DNA of 64,000 nucleotides, taken from the NCBI RefSeq assembly GCF_001598255.1, contig NZ_BCYP01000033.1:1-64000 (forward strand), written 5' to 3'. Below, piece after piece: positions 16,385 to 25,216 of the stretch. Numbering within the stretch: the stretch's first letter is position 1; each line of letters opens with the position of its first letter. Origin of the DNA: Mitsuaria chitosanitabida ATCC BAA-476 = NBRC 102408 (lineage in GTDB: Bacteria; Pseudomonadota; Gammaproteobacteria; Burkholderiales; Burkholderiaceae_C). The position numbers and the translations under genes are program-made. The notes under the pieces are model-generated. The model did no database searches and was not told the DNA's origin. It saw nothing but the letters and a program-made list of their open reading frames with translations.

Positions 16385-18166
16385 TCATTTCTGGATCTGG
16401 TATTCGGGGCAGGCCAGCAGCAGCATCCAGCCGGCGCGGGCCCGGTTGACGCGGCCGTCGTCGGTGGTCGCGCCGATGGTCGCGGCCGCCGCCGCGATGC
16501 GCTGCTGGGTCGCGTCCGAGATCGCGCCGCCGCCCAGCAGCAAGGCCTGGCGCGCCACCATCGCGCGCGGGTCGGACGCCAGCGCCATGTCCGCCGACAG
16601 GTCCGGCTTGGCGTCGCCCTGCCCGGTCGTCAGCAGCGTCTGCATGAAGTTCAGGTAGCCGGTCACGGTCACCTCGTTCAGCAGCTGGAACTCCGGCGCG
16701 GTGACGCCCGCCGTCGTCATGGACGAGTTCGGCGGCACATAGCCGGGCCGGTAGAAGTTGAAGACCGAGGGGCTGTAGAACGGGCTCTGGCCGAGCCGGG
16801 TCTCCGGGTCGCTGGTCTCGGGGAGGGTCCATTGGCCGGCGGAGCTCAACCGGATCGCGCGCGCCACCTGCACGAAGCGCAGCACCGGCTCGCGCAGCTT
16901 GCCGGAGTTGCTCAGGCCGGCGTCGATCAGGCGCGCCTCGGGATCCAGCAGCACGGCGCGCAGCACCGCCTTGAGATCGCCGCGCGCGCCCTGCCCGTTG
17001 TTGTTGAAGGCCTGCGCGACCCGCTGCACATAGGCCCGGCTGGGGTTCGAGCACACGAAGCGCTGGATCAGCTGACGACCGAAGAACGGGCCGACGTTGG
17101 GGTGGTTCGCGAGGATGTCCAGCGCCTGGCGCAGGGCGGCAGGGCCGTCGGCGCCGGCGGGGATGGTGGTGCCGAGCACCGTCTTCGCGCCACCGGCGAA
17201 GTCGGCCGCGTTGTGCGCCATCGGTCGGCGCATGAAGGAGGGATCGGCACCGTTCGGCGCGGCGGTGTCGAAGTCCCAGCCCGTGAAGGCGCGCGCGAGT
17301 TGCGTCACCGTCGTCAGGTCGTAGGTCTCGACCGGGCGGCCGCCCGCGCTCTGCACGCTGCCGTCCAGGTTGAGCTGCGCCAGGCCGATGGTGAACAGCT
17401 GCATCACCTCGCGGGCGAAGTTCTCGTCGGGCTGACGACCCTTGCCGTCCTCCTTCCTGCTGCCGCGCATCGCCAGGAAGCTGCCCATCGCCGGCGACAG
17501 CGTCACCGCCTCGAGCAGACCGCGGAAGGTCCCGAAGGCGTTGTCCTCGAGCAGGTCGGCATAGGCGGCCAGCATCATCGTGCGCCACGGCAGCGTGCAG
17601 CCGACCGCCGACACCACGAAGATCTCCGACAGCGCCAGCACCATGCGCTGGCGCAACTGGTCCGGCGAGGTGATGAACTTGCACCAGACGCTGTTGGGGA
17701 AACCGTCGAAGTTGGCGGCCTTCTTCGCCTCGGCGGCGTAGCCGTTGCGGGTGAGCCAGTCCCAGTTTGTCTCGCTGCGCGGCGCGAGGAACTGCAGGTC
17801 CAGCCAGGACGCGTAGCCGACGGACTTGAGCGTGGCGATGTCGGCCTCCGTCGCGCCGAACCCGGCCTGCGCGAGGAAGCGCGCGGCCTGGGCATCGTTG
17901 GGCAGCGGCCAGACGGGCAGCGGCGCGGGCGCCGGGGCCGGCGCGGCCGCTGCCGGTGCGGGCGCAGGCGCGGGCGCGGGAGCGGGAGCGGGAGCGGGAC
18001 TCGGCGCGGGCATCGGCGCCGGCGCGGGGCTGCCGGTCCCCTCTGGCGTGGGCGCGGTGCCCGAGGGTTCGGCGGAGGGATCTCCACCGCCTCCGCCGCC
18101 GCCACAGGCGCTCAAGGCGGCGGCGGTGGCCGTCAGGGCGGCGGAAGACCAGGGGAATCGGAACAT
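16385..18166 (-). CDS. DUF1800 family lipoprotein, copy A
   Basis: A 593-residue protein with a lipoprotein signal (lipobox LSAC, Cys21), a poly-Gly stretch, a Pro-Ala repeat linker of about 50 residues that could span peptidoglycan, and the DUF1800 domain (NDAQAARFLAQAGFGATEAD at its start; RQPDENFAREVMQLFTIGL; FTGWDFDTAAPNGADPSF; HPNVGPFFGRQLIQRFV; VFNFYRPGYVPP). Role unknown; the family is paired with DUF1501 Tat proteins in many bacteria, suggesting a joint cell-surface function. First gene of pair A. The linker differs strongly from copy B, which has a much shorter one. No good ribosome site was seen at 18166. Confidence 0.9.
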   Translation of the reverse strand: MFRFPWSSAALTATAAALSACGGGGGGGDPSAEPSGTAPTPEGTGSPAPAPMPAPSPAPAPAPAPAPAPAPAAAAPAPAPAPLPVWPLPNDAQAARFLAQAGFGATEADIATLKSVGYASWLDLQFLAPRSETNWDWLTRNGYAAEAKKAANFDGFPNSVWCKFITSPDQLRQRMVLALSEIFVVSAVGCTLPWRTMMLAAYADLLEDNAFGTFRGLLEAVTLSPAMGSFLAMRGSRKEDGKGRQPDENFAREVMQLFTIGLAQLNLDGSVQSAGGRPVETYDLTTVTQLARAFTGWDFDTAAPNGADPSFMRRPMAHNAADFAGGAKTVLGTTIPAGADGPAALRQALDILANHPNVGPFFGRQLIQRFVCSNPSRAYVQRVAQAFNNNGQGARGDLKAVLRAVLLDPEARLIDAGLSNSGKLREPVLRFVQVARAIRLSSAGQWTLPETSDPETRLGQSPFYSPSVFNFYRPGYVPPNSSMTTAGVTAPEFQLLNEVTVTGYLNFMQTLLTTGQGDAKPDLSADMALASDPRAMVARQALLLGGGAISDATQQRIAAAAATIGATTDDGRVNRARAGWMLLLACPEYQIQK

Positions 18167-18504
18167 GGCGGCGGGGTGTCGGTACTGCTGACGCCCGGCA
18201 CTCTAGGGAGTTCCGCCCTCCGGATCAGCCGCCCAATCGCAACAGCGGAAAGCCTCGGAAACGCATTCGGTTACCGTGGCTTTCGACCTCGACGCGGGCG
18301 CGTTTCCCCCGTGATCATCGGCCCTGTCGTCGATCGGGCGGTACTTCTTCCCATCCCGTCGAGCCAGGCGTGCGACTTCGCACGCGGCGGGCGCCACCCG
18401 GCGCGTGCGAGGCGGCCGCGGCCCGCCGTGTTCCCACCCCGCCGCGTCGCCTCCGTCGTAATTGACGACGACAAACCCGCCAGTTCCCGCGATCGCCGCC
18501 GATC
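18167..18504. other. Intergenic stretch between the two DUF1800/DUF1501 pairs (338 bases)
   Basis: Lies downstream of DUF1501 copy B and upstream of DUF1800 copy A, so it must hold the promoter of pair A if the pairs are transcribed separately. A perfect inverted repeat CGTCGT-AATTG-ACGACG (18454-18470) is the most regular element and could be an operator or a weak terminator. No ORF here has a domain or a ribosome site. Confidence 0.55.
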
Positions 18505-19893
18505 TCAGGCCGCGAAGAGCCCGAGGTCTTTCTGGTTGAAGTTCACGATCCCCGGCAGCACCCCCGGCAGATCGGTCGGCGACACGCCCATCCACAGCGC
18601 CAGCGTCGCGGCCAGTTGGTCGACGGCGGTGGTCGGCAGCAGCCGGCCCTGGCCGACGTCGTCCGGTCCGTTGACGCTCACCGACGGCAGTTGACCGTAG
18701 AAGCGCCCGCCCTTGACCGCGCCGCCCATCACCAGGTGATGGCTGCCCCAGCCGTGATCGGAGCCGTCCCCGTTGGAGCTCAGCGTGCGGCCGAAGTCCG
18801 AGGCGGTGAAGGTGGTGACGTTCTGCGCGACGCCCAGCTCGCGCAGCGCCGCGTCGAAGCTCGCCATCGCGTTGCCGACCTGGCCCAGCAGGCCCGGATG
18901 CTGCGCGACCAGGTTGTCGTGCAGGTCGAAACCGCCGACGGACACGAAGAACACCTGGCGCGTCGCGCCGAGCGCCGAGCGCGCGCCGATCAGCCGCGCG
19001 ACCATCTGCAGCTGCGCCGCCAGGTTGTTGGTCTCGAAGGCGGTCTGCAACGTCTGCGAGGCCAGCGCCGTCGTCACCGTGCCCTGCGCGCTGATCGAGC
19101 GCGCGGTGACGCGGTTGAGTTCCTGCTCCATCCAGTGCGTGCGGTCGGCGGTGACCAGCGCCTTGAGCGCGTCGGCGCAGGCCTGCGAACCGAACACCGG
19201 CTTGGTCGCGCCGTTGACGGCGACCGCGCCGCTGGGGCTCATCTGGTACTGCACCGCCTGGCCGCCAGCCATGAACACGGCGTTGCCGGAGACGTTGACG
19301 CAGGTGAAGGTCGCGTTGCCGTTCCCACCGAGGAACTGGTCGCCCAGCCGGCCGCCCCAGCCCGAGGTTGCGCCCTCGGGCCTGGAGGACTGCCACAGGC
19401 TCTGCTGATCGTTGTGGGAAAACAGCTTGGGCGGCAGCGGCACGTTGCCGGCCTTGTACTGCGCCAGCGTGGTGGGCTGCATCAGCGTGCCGATGTTGAG
19501 CATCACCGCCAGGCGGCCCGCGTCGAAGACCGGCTTGAGCGCGGACATGGTCGGCGCCAGCGCCATCTGGCGGCCGTCGGGCAGCGCGACCGACGGTGTC
19601 AGCGCGGTCGCCGCGAGCGCGTCGCGCGAGGTGGCCAGGCTCTGGCGGATGGTGGCGTAGGCCTGGTAGCTGGCGGCGTCGTAGGGCACCAGCGTGTTGC
19701 CGTAGTCGTTCCCCCCGTACAGGAACAGGCAGACGATGGCCTTGTAGTCGCCGGGCGCGGCGGCGGCCGCGGCCTCGTTGATCGCGGCGAGCTGCAGAGC
19801 CCAGGGCGCGGCCGTGCCGGCCACCGACAGCGCCGAGGCGCGCTTGAGGAACTCGCGCCGGCGCAGCGCCGGCAGCTGGGAGATGTGGGACAT
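18505..19893 (-). CDS. DUF1501 family Tat-exported protein, copy B
   Basis: A 462-residue paralogue of copy A with the same architecture: Tat signal (LRRREFLKRASALSVAGTAA), VCLFLYGGNDYGNTLVPYD, FSHNDQQSLWQ, TLSSNGDGSDHGWGSHH. The two copies are alike along their whole length, including Ala/Gly-rich parts, which indicates a fairly recent duplication or gene conversion; near-identical DNA stretches of about 40 bases are visible (15037-15078 against 18597-18638). GAGGAAA lies about 6 bases upstream of the start. Encoded 63 bases after DUF1800 copy B. Function unknown. Confidence 0.92.
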   Translation of the reverse strand: MSHISQLPALRRREFLKRASALSVAGTAAPWALQLAAINEAAAAAAPGDYKAIVCLFLYGGNDYGNTLVPYDAASYQAYATIRQSLATSRDALAATALTPSVALPDGRQMALAPTMSALKPVFDAGRLAVMLNIGTLMQPTTLAQYKAGNVPLPPKLFSHNDQQSLWQSSRPEGATSGWGGRLGDQFLGGNGNATFTCVNVSGNAVFMAGGQAVQYQMSPSGAVAVNGATKPVFGSQACADALKALVTADRTHWMEQELNRVTARSISAQGTVTTALASQTLQTAFETNNLAAQLQMVARLIGARSALGATRQVFFVSVGGFDLHDNLVAQHPGLLGQVGNAMASFDAALRELGVAQNVTTFTASDFGRTLSSNGDGSDHGWGSHHLVMGGAVKGGRFYGQLPSVSVNGPDDVGQGRLLPTTAVDQLAATLALWMGVSPTDLPGVLPGIVNFNQKDLGLFAA

Positions 19894-19956
19894 GGCGGGT
19901 TTCCTCGCGAGTCGGTCAGGCGGTGGGGCGGGCGGTGGAGCGCGTGGGGGCGCCGC

Positions 19957-21687
19957 TCACTTCTGCACCTGGTAGTCGGGCGCGGCCAGCAGCAGCAGCC
20001 AGGCCGCCTTGACGCGGTTGAGCTTGCCGGCGTCGGTGTCCGCCTTGATCGAGCCGACGGCCGTGGCGATGGCGGTGATCGTCGCGTCGGCCAGGCCACC
20101 GCCGGTCATCAGCAGCGCCTGCCGCTGCACCAGCGCGTTGGCGTCGGCGGCCACGGCCAGGTCGGCGGTGTAGTCGGCCTTCATGTCGCCGATGCCGTTG
20201 CCGATCAGGCCCTGCATGAAGTTCAGGTAGCCGGCGACGGTGGACTCGTTGCAGAGCTGGAACTCCGGCGCGGTCACCGCGTTGGCGCCCAGCTGCGAGT
20301 TCGGCGGCACATAGCCGGGCCGGAAGAAGTTGAAGACCGAGCCGCTGCGCAGCGGGCTCTGGCCCAGGCGGGTGGCGGCGTTGCTGGTGTCGCCGATGGC
20401 CCAGAGGTCGCCGGGCGAGCTCATGCCCACGGTGCGGGCCCACTGGACCAGGCGCACGATGGGCTCGCGCAGCTTGCCGCCGCCGGGCGCGGTCGAGGGC
20501 TGACGGGCCTCGGGGTCGAGCAGGATCGCGCGGATCACCGCGCGCAGATCGCCACGCTGACCCTTGCCGTTGTCGGCGAAGACGGCGGCGATGCGCTGCA
20601 CGTAGGCCGGACTGGGGCTGGAGCACACCAGGCGCTGGATCAGCTGACGACCGATGAAGGGGCCGACGTTGGGATGCGCGGCCAGCGTGTCCAGCGCGAT
20701 CTTCATCGCGGCCGGGCCGTCGGCGCTGTCGGGCACGGTGACGTCGAGCACATGCTTGACGCCGGTCGAGAAGCGGCTGGCGGTGTTGACCATCGGCCGC
20801 TGCATGTAGCTGGGATCAGCGCCGTTGGGCGCGGCGGTGTCGAAGTCCCAACCGGTGAAGACGCGGGCCAGCTCGGTGATCTGCGACAGCGCGTAGGTGT
20901 CGGTCGTCTTCCCGTTGCTGAGCTGCGGCGTGCCGTCGGCGTTCAGCATCGACAGGCCGATGGTGAACAGCTGCATCACCTCGCGGGCGTAGTTCTCGTC
21001 GGGCTGGCGGCCGGTCTTGGGGTCTTCCTTGCGGTTGCCGCGCATGGCCAGGTAGACGCCCATGGCCGGCGACAAGGTCACGCCCTCGAGCAGCGCGCGG
21101 AAGCTGCCGAAGCAGTTGGCCTCCAGCATGTCCACGTAGGCGCCGGTGGCCAGACCCGGCCAGCTGACAGGCAAGCCGTTCATCGAGACGACGAAGATCT
21201 CCGACAGCGCCAGCACCACGCGCTGGCGCAACTGGTCCGGCGAGCCGATCAGCTTGCGCCAGAGCGTCGCGTCGACGCCGGCCAGGCTGTTGCGATAGGC
21301 GTCGACGGCATAGCCCTTGGCGCTCAGCCAGTCGTAGTGGCTCTGCGTGCGCGGCGCGGCGAACTGCTGGTCCAGCCACCCGGCGTAGCCCAGCGACTTG
21401 ACGGAGGCGATGTCCGCGGTGCTCGCGGCAAAGCCCGCCTGCGCCAGGAAGCGCGCGGCTTGCGCGTCGGTGGGCGGGGTCGCGGTCTGGGGATTGGCGT
21501 CGGGGCTCCCCGCGCTGCCGCTGTCGGGGCCGGCGGCATCGCCGCCCCCGCCGCCGCAGGCCGCCAGGGCCGCCGTCGCCAGCGCGGCCGCGGCGACGCC
21601 AGCGGCTGCCCTCGGCAGGCCCGGCGTGTCGGCCTGGGGCTCAGGATTCGGGAGATCGATCTCGGCAAGGGTCGGTGCGGCAGTCAT
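19957..21687 (-). CDS. DUF1800 family lipoprotein, copy B
   Basis: A 576-residue protein with the full DUF1800 domain (TDAQAARFLAQAGFAASTAD; RQPDENYAREVMQLFTIGL; FTGWDFDTAAPNGADPSY; HPNVGPFIGRQLIQRLV; VFNFFRPGYVPP). The N-terminal region is hydrophobic and ends in a lipobox (LAAC, Cys44) followed by poly-Gly, but the charged part before it is unusually long (about 25 residues), so the true start may lie further in or the ATG at 21687 gives an extended n-region. The linker after the Cys is short and lacks the Pro-Ala repeat of copy A. First gene of pair B. Confidence 0.9.
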   Translation of the reverse strand: MTAAPTLAEIDLPNPEPQADTPGLPRAAAGVAAAALATAALAACGGGGGDAAGPDSGSAGSPDANPQTATPPTDAQAARFLAQAGFAASTADIASVKSLGYAGWLDQQFAAPRTQSHYDWLSAKGYAVDAYRNSLAGVDATLWRKLIGSPDQLRQRVVLALSEIFVVSMNGLPVSWPGLATGAYVDMLEANCFGSFRALLEGVTLSPAMGVYLAMRGNRKEDPKTGRQPDENYAREVMQLFTIGLSMLNADGTPQLSNGKTTDTYALSQITELARVFTGWDFDTAAPNGADPSYMQRPMVNTASRFSTGVKHVLDVTVPDSADGPAAMKIALDTLAAHPNVGPFIGRQLIQRLVCSSPSPAYVQRIAAVFADNGKGQRGDLRAVIRAILLDPEARQPSTAPGGGKLREPIVRLVQWARTVGMSSPGDLWAIGDTSNAATRLGQSPLRSGSVFNFFRPGYVPPNSQLGANAVTAPEFQLCNESTVAGYLNFMQGLIGNGIGDMKADYTADLAVAADANALVQRQALLMTGGGLADATITAIATAVGSIKADTDAGKLNRVKAAWLLLLAAPDYQVQK

Positions 21688-21888
21688 GTCGGCATCGGCT
21701 CGGAACGGCGGATGCGGGATCGTGACCAGGAGTTCGCCCAAATACACCGTCATTCGTACAACAGGTGAAAGACGTGGCAACAGGTCGTCACCGCGTGACT
21801 TCCGCACGGGCGGAGTTGTCCGGCGTCGGGTAAACGGGCAACAAAGCCGACACGCCGCGATGGGGACGGGTCTTGCCGCACCCCCATG

Positions 21889-21914
21889 AAAAAGGGCCAG
21901 GTCTTGCCTGGCCC
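21889..21914 (-). terminator. Terminator of the CoA-transferase operon
   Basis: An 8-bp stem (21894-21901 with 21907-21914, 5-base loop) followed on the minus strand by TTTTT, 33 bases past the scoB stop. Confidence 0.85.
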
Positions 21915-21946
21915 CCTTCGCTTTCCGGGTCGGTGCGCGTCGCGCG

Positions 21947-22585
21947 TCAGATCAGCGGCACGCCGGTCTTGCTCTGCACGAACTCGCGGCTGACCTCGGG
22001 GGCCAGCTCCACCAGCTTCAGGCCTTGCGGCGTGACGTCCATGACCGCGAGGTCCGTGATGATGCGGTTCACGACGCCCACACCGGTCAGCGGGAGCGTG
22101 CACTTGGGGATGATCTTGAGATCTTCCGTGCCGTCCTTCTTGCGGGCGACGTGCTCCATCAGCACGATCACGCGCGGGACGCCGGCGACGAGGTCCATCG
22201 CGCCGCCCATCCCCTTGACCATCTTGCCGGGGATCATCCAGTTGGCCAGGTCGCCGTGCTCGCTGACCTGCATCGCGCCGAGGATGCTCAGGTTGATCTT
22301 GCCGCCGCGGATCATCGCGAAGCTGTCGTGGCTGCCGAAGATCGAGCTGCCGGGGATGGTGGTCACCGTCTGCTTGCCGGCGTTGATCAGGTCGGCGTCG
22401 ACCTCGTCATCCGTCGGGAAGGGGCCGATGCCCAGCATGCCGTTCTCGCTCTGCAGCCAGACTTCCTTGTCCGAGGGAACGAAGTTGGCCACCAGCGTCG
22501 GAATGCCGATGCCGAGGTTCACATAGAAGCCGTCCTCCAGCTCCTGCGCGGCGCGTGCCGCCATCTGGTCTTGGGTCCAGGGCAT
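21947..22585 (-). CDS. scoB: 3-oxoacid CoA-transferase subunit B
   Basis: The 212-residue catalytic subunit of a family I CoA-transferase. The active-site motif [10 protein letters not shown] carries the catalytic Glu47, which forms the glutamyl-CoA thioester. It moves CoA between succinyl-CoA and a 3-oxoacid such as acetoacetate or 3-oxoadipate. Length fits ScoB/PcaJ. GAGGAGA lies 6 bases before the ATG, and the gene begins 10 bases after the subunit A stop. The absence of other aromatic-degradation (pca) genes nearby favours a ketone-body or fatty-acid role, but PcaJ cannot be excluded. Followed by a strong terminator. Confidence 0.9.
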   Translation of the reverse strand: MPWTQDQMAARAAQELEDGFYVNLGIGIPTLVANFVPSDKEVWLQSENGMLGIGPFPTDDEVDADLINAGKQTVTTIPGSSIFGSHDSFAMIRGGKINLSILGAMQVSEHGDLANWMIPGKMVKGMGGAMDLVAGVPRVIVLMEHVARKKDGTEDLKIIPKCTLPLTGVGVVNRIITDLAVMDVTPQGLKLVELAPEVSREFVQSKTGVPLI

Positions 22586-22595
22586 GTCGATCTCC

Positions 22596-23297
22596 TCAGG
22601 CGGCGGGACGGATGGTGCGCTTCTCGATGCGCTTCTCGGGATTGGGGTTGTGCACGATGCGATGCACATAGATCCCCGGCAGGTGGATCGCATCGGGATC
22701 CAGTTCGCCGACCTCGACGACCTGCTCCACCTCGACGATCGTCACCTTGCCCGCCATCGCGGCCGCCGGATTGAAGTTGCGCGCCGTGCGGCGGAACACC
22801 AGGTTGCCGCTCTTGTCCGCGACATGCGCCTTCACCAGCGCCACGTCCGGATTCAGCGACCGCTCCATCACGTACTGGTGGCCGTCGAACTCGCGGATCT
22901 CCTTGCCCTCGGCCACCATCGTGCCGACGCCGGTCCGCGTGAAGAAGGCCGGGATGCCCGCGCCACCGGCGCGCAGCTTCTCGGCCAGCGTGCCCTGCGG
23001 CGTGAACTCCAGCTCCAGCTCGCCCGCCAGGTACTGGCGCTCGAATTCCTTGTTCTCGCCGACGTAGCTGGAGATCATCTTCTTGATCTGCCGCGTCTCC
23101 AGCAGCTGGCCCAGGCCGAAGCCGTCCACGCCCGCGTTGTTGGAGATGACCGTCAGGCCCTTGACGCCGCTGTCCCGCAGCGCCGCGATCAGCGCCTCCG
23201 GAATGCCGCACAGGCCGAAGCCGCCGACCGCCAGCAACTGTCCGTCGCCGACGACCCCTTCCAGCGCCGCATGGGCACTGGGATAAAGCTTGTTCAT
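22596..23297 (-). CDS. scoA: 3-oxoacid CoA-transferase subunit A
   Basis: The 233-residue subunit A of the family I CoA-transferase, with the CoA-binding glycine-rich region [14 protein letters not shown] and the conserved [15 protein letters not shown]. Forms the heteromeric enzyme with the subunit encoded just downstream. AGGAGA lies 7 bases before the ATG at 23297. The promoter region faces the thioesterase gene and contains an array of three TACGTA palindromes, so control by a dedicated repressor is likely. PcaI is the alternative identity. Confidence 0.9.
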   Translation of the reverse strand: MNKLYPSAHAALEGVVGDGQLLAVGGFGLCGIPEALIAALRDSGVKGLTVISNNAGVDGFGLGQLLETRQIKKMISSYVGENKEFERQYLAGELELEFTPQGTLAEKLRAGGAGIPAFFTRTGVGTMVAEGKEIREFDGHQYVMERSLNPDVALVKAHVADKSGNLVFRRTARNFNPAAAMAGKVTIVEVEQVVEVGELDPDAIHLPGIYVHRIVHNPNPEKRIEKRTIRPAA

Positions 23298-23387
23298 CCG
23301 TTGTCTCCTGTTGCTGTTCCCGACCGCCATCGCCTCACGCCCCCGGGCGCGATGTCGAGTGCGGCTCGAACTCCGTCGGCGAATCTA

Positions 23388-23418
23388 CTACGTAAGGCAT
23401 TACGTAAGCGCTACGTAG
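23388..23418. promoter_or_regulatory. Operator-like array of three TACGTA palindromes
   Basis: TACGTA occurs at 23389-23394, 23401-23406 and 23412-23417, spaced 12 and 11 bases, within an AT-richer island. The first two form a perfect inverted repeat (TACGTAA-GGCA-TTACGTA) and the outer two give CTACGTA/TACGTAG. A -10-like TAGAAT (23416-23421) toward the thioesterase gene and TAGATT toward scoA overlap its ends. The position between divergent operons of acyl-CoA metabolism suggests a shared regulator; ACGT-centred sites are known for some fatty-acid and branched-chain regulators of proteobacteria, but the factor is not identifiable here. Confidence 0.65.
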
Positions 23419-23466
23419 AATTGATTAAGCATCATCCCCCGCCAGCGAGCCAGACAAGGAACCCCG

Positions 23467-23874
23467 ATGCCCCTCCCCCTCGACGAGCTGCGCGCGCAGA
23501 TCCCGCGCATCTTCGCCCCCTGGATCGTCGCACTCGACCTCCAGCCCGTCCATGCGGAGGACGGGCTGCTCCGCCTGGAGATGCCGGTCGTACCCGAGCT
23601 CGTGCACGTGGGCGGCGTGATGTGCGGCCAGGCCAGCATGGCCGCGGCCGACACGGCCATGGTGCTGCTGATGATGAGCGAGCTCGGCGAGTTCCGCCCC
23701 ATGACCACCGTCCAGCTGCAATCGAGCTTCCTGCGGCCCGTCTCGGGCGCGCGCTGCACGATCGAGGCTCGCCTGCTGCGCCGCGGCAGGAACCTGGCCT
23801 TCGGCCAGATCGATCTCCTCGACGAGCAGGGCCGGCTGGCCGTGCAGTCCACCACCACCTACGCCCTGCTGTGA
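23467..23874 (+). CDS. PaaI-type hotdog-fold acyl-CoA thioesterase
   Basis: A 135-residue single hotdog domain. VHVGGVMCGQASMAAADTAM corresponds to the conserved helix region with the catalytic Asp, and FLRPVSGARCTIEARLLRRG to the following strands. Enzymes of this type hydrolyse acyl-CoA or aryl-CoA esters. The stop codon overlaps the GTG start of the next gene, a PAS-LuxR regulator, so the enzyme and regulator are coupled. Divergent from the CoA-transferase operon across the TACGTA array. Substrate unknown. Confidence 0.85.
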   Translation: MPLPLDELRAQIPRIFAPWIVALDLQPVHAEDGLLRLEMPVVPELVHVGGVMCGQASMAAADTAMVLLMMSELGEFRPMTTVQLQSSFLRPVSGARCTIEARLLRRGRNLAFGQIDLLDEQGRLAVQSTTTYALL

Positions 23875-24437
23875 ACGCCGCCGTGAGCCTCGACTACCGC
23901 ACCGCCTTCGACCAGGCGCCCATCGGACTGGTGATCTCCGAGAACCGCCTGATCAAGGACTGCAACCGGCTGCTGCTGGAGATGTTCGGCGCGCAGCGCG
24001 AGCAGCTCATCGATCAGAGCTTCGAGCTGCTCTATCCCAGTCCCGCCGAGTTCGAGCGCACCGGCGAGCGCATCATCGCCAGCCTCGATGCCGACGGCTA
24101 TTACGCCGACGAGCGCGTGATGAAGCGGGTCGGCGGCGCGCGCGGCGGCGAGATGTTCTGGTGCCATGTGTCGGGCCGGGCGCTCGATCCGGCGCGGCCG
24201 CACGCCAGCGGCATCTGGAGCTTCGAGGACCTGTCCGCGACCCGACAGCTCAAGGCCGACCTCACCGCCCGCGAGCGCGAGATCGCCGCGCTGCTGATCG
24301 AGGGCATGACCAGCAAGCTCATCGGCCGCAAGCTGGGCGTGAGCCCGCGCACGGTCGATGTGTATCGCGCACGGCTGATGAAGAAGTACGGCGCGGCCAG
24401 CACGCCGGACCTGGTCCACCGCCTGCTGGTGTCATGA
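23871..24437 (+). CDS. PAS/LuxR-type transcriptional regulator
   Basis: A 188-residue protein: an N-terminal PAS domain (about 8-125: FDQAPIGLVISENRLIKDCN, EMFGAQREQL, then the strand-rich end WSFEDLSATRQLK) and a C-terminal LuxR helix-turn-helix (LTAREREIAALLIEGMTSKL followed by GVSPRTVDVYRARLMKK). No receiver domain. The GTG at 23871 overlaps the thioesterase stop as GTGA; a second GTG at 23883 is possible. Being coupled to the thioesterase it may sense an acyl-CoA or related molecule and control these operons, but this is inference. Confidence 0.85.
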   Translation: MNAAVSLDYRTAFDQAPIGLVISENRLIKDCNRLLLEMFGAQREQLIDQSFELLYPSPAEFERTGERIIASLDADGYYADERVMKRVGGARGGEMFWCHVSGRALDPARPHASGIWSFEDLSATRQLKADLTAREREIAALLIEGMTSKLIGRKLGVSPRTVDVYRARLMKKYGAASTPDLVHRLLVS

Positions 24438-24744
24438 GCGCGTGAAGCGCCTGCGACATCGCGTCGGCGCCTGTCGCCAGCATGCGGGACGCCGTGACAA
24501 ATTCCCGGGCGAGCCGCCATCACGGCCCCGGGCCGCGCCCGGATGGCGTGCCCGCAACATCGTTGCATGCGCTCACAACCGGGCGAAAACCCCGATCAAC
24601 ACGCGCATCGCGCAAGACCTGTCCCCGGATGTGCGATTTCATCGGTGATTTGCGGGGCAACCCGGGGATGCGCGCGTGATTTCTCGCGCACAATACGCGC
24701 CGTCCGGCCTTGGCGCCGGGCTTAACTTGCAAGAGTCCAATCGA
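24438..24744. other. Intergenic stretch upstream of the HU gene (307 bases)
   Basis: No supported ORF. It should contain the HU promoter: a -10-like CACAAT is at 24689-24694, about 50 bases before the start, without a convincing -35. A TTGC/GGGG-rich hairpin-forming stretch lies at about 24651-24669. Nothing else was seen. Confidence 0.5.
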
Positions 24745-25119
24745 ATGAACAAGACCGAACTGATCGAACACCTGGCTTCCAAGCACGAGCTGACCAAGGC
24801 CGAAGCCGGCCGCATCCTGGAAACGCTGCTGGACGCCGTGGTCACCACGGTGAAGAAGGGCGGCGCCGTGTCCATCCCGGGCTTCGGCTCCTTCAAGCAG
24901 CACGCTCGCGCCGCCCGCACCGGCGTGAACCCCAGCACCGGCGACAAGATCAAGATCGCCGCCGCCAAGCTGCCGAAGTTCACCCCGGGCGCCGGCTTCA
25001 AGGCCGCCGTGGACCCGAAGGCCGCCGCTCGCAAGGCTGCCGCCAAGCCCGCCAAGGCTGCCAAGGCCGCTGCCCCCAAGGCCGCCGCCAAGCCCGCCAA
25101 GAAGGCCGCCAAGAAGTAA
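24745..25119 (+). CDS. hupB: HU-family DNA-binding protein with histone-H1-like tail
   Basis: A 124-residue nucleoid protein. Residues 1-90 are a standard HU domain (MNKTELIEHLASKHELTKAE; VSIPGFGSFKQHARAARTG; the DNA-binding arm region NPSTGDKIKIAA). The last 30 or so residues are a Lys/Ala/Pro tail made of AAKPAK-type repeats, resembling eukaryotic histone H1 tails, as known from other Burkholderiales and Bordetella. It is expected to compact and bend DNA with little sequence specificity. Strongly expressed in relatives; it is followed by an excellent terminator. Confidence 0.95.
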   Translation: MNKTELIEHLASKHELTKAEAGRILETLLDAVVTTVKKGGAVSIPGFGSFKQHARAARTGVNPSTGDKIKIAAAKLPKFTPGAGFKAAVDPKAAARKAAAKPAKAAKAAAPKAAAKPAKKAAKK

Positions 25120-25166
25120 TCACTTTTGGATCGCGCCGATCGCGGGGCCTGGCTCCGCGGTCCCGA

Positions 25167-25198
25167 ACAAACCCGGCCTTTGCCGGGTTTGTTTTTTT
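25167..25198 (+). terminator. Terminator after the HU gene
   Basis: An 11-bp perfect stem (25167-25177 with 25182-25192, loop CTTT) followed by seven T. Classic intrinsic terminator. Confidence 0.95.
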
Positions 25199-25216
25199 GC
25201 TTCTACAGTTCCGCTC

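Noticed and set aside
18616-21768. 1050-codon plus-strand frame opposite the DUF1501/DUF1800 pair
   Set aside because: Antisense shadow; its Val/Gly/His/Arg composition and repeats mirror the coding strand.
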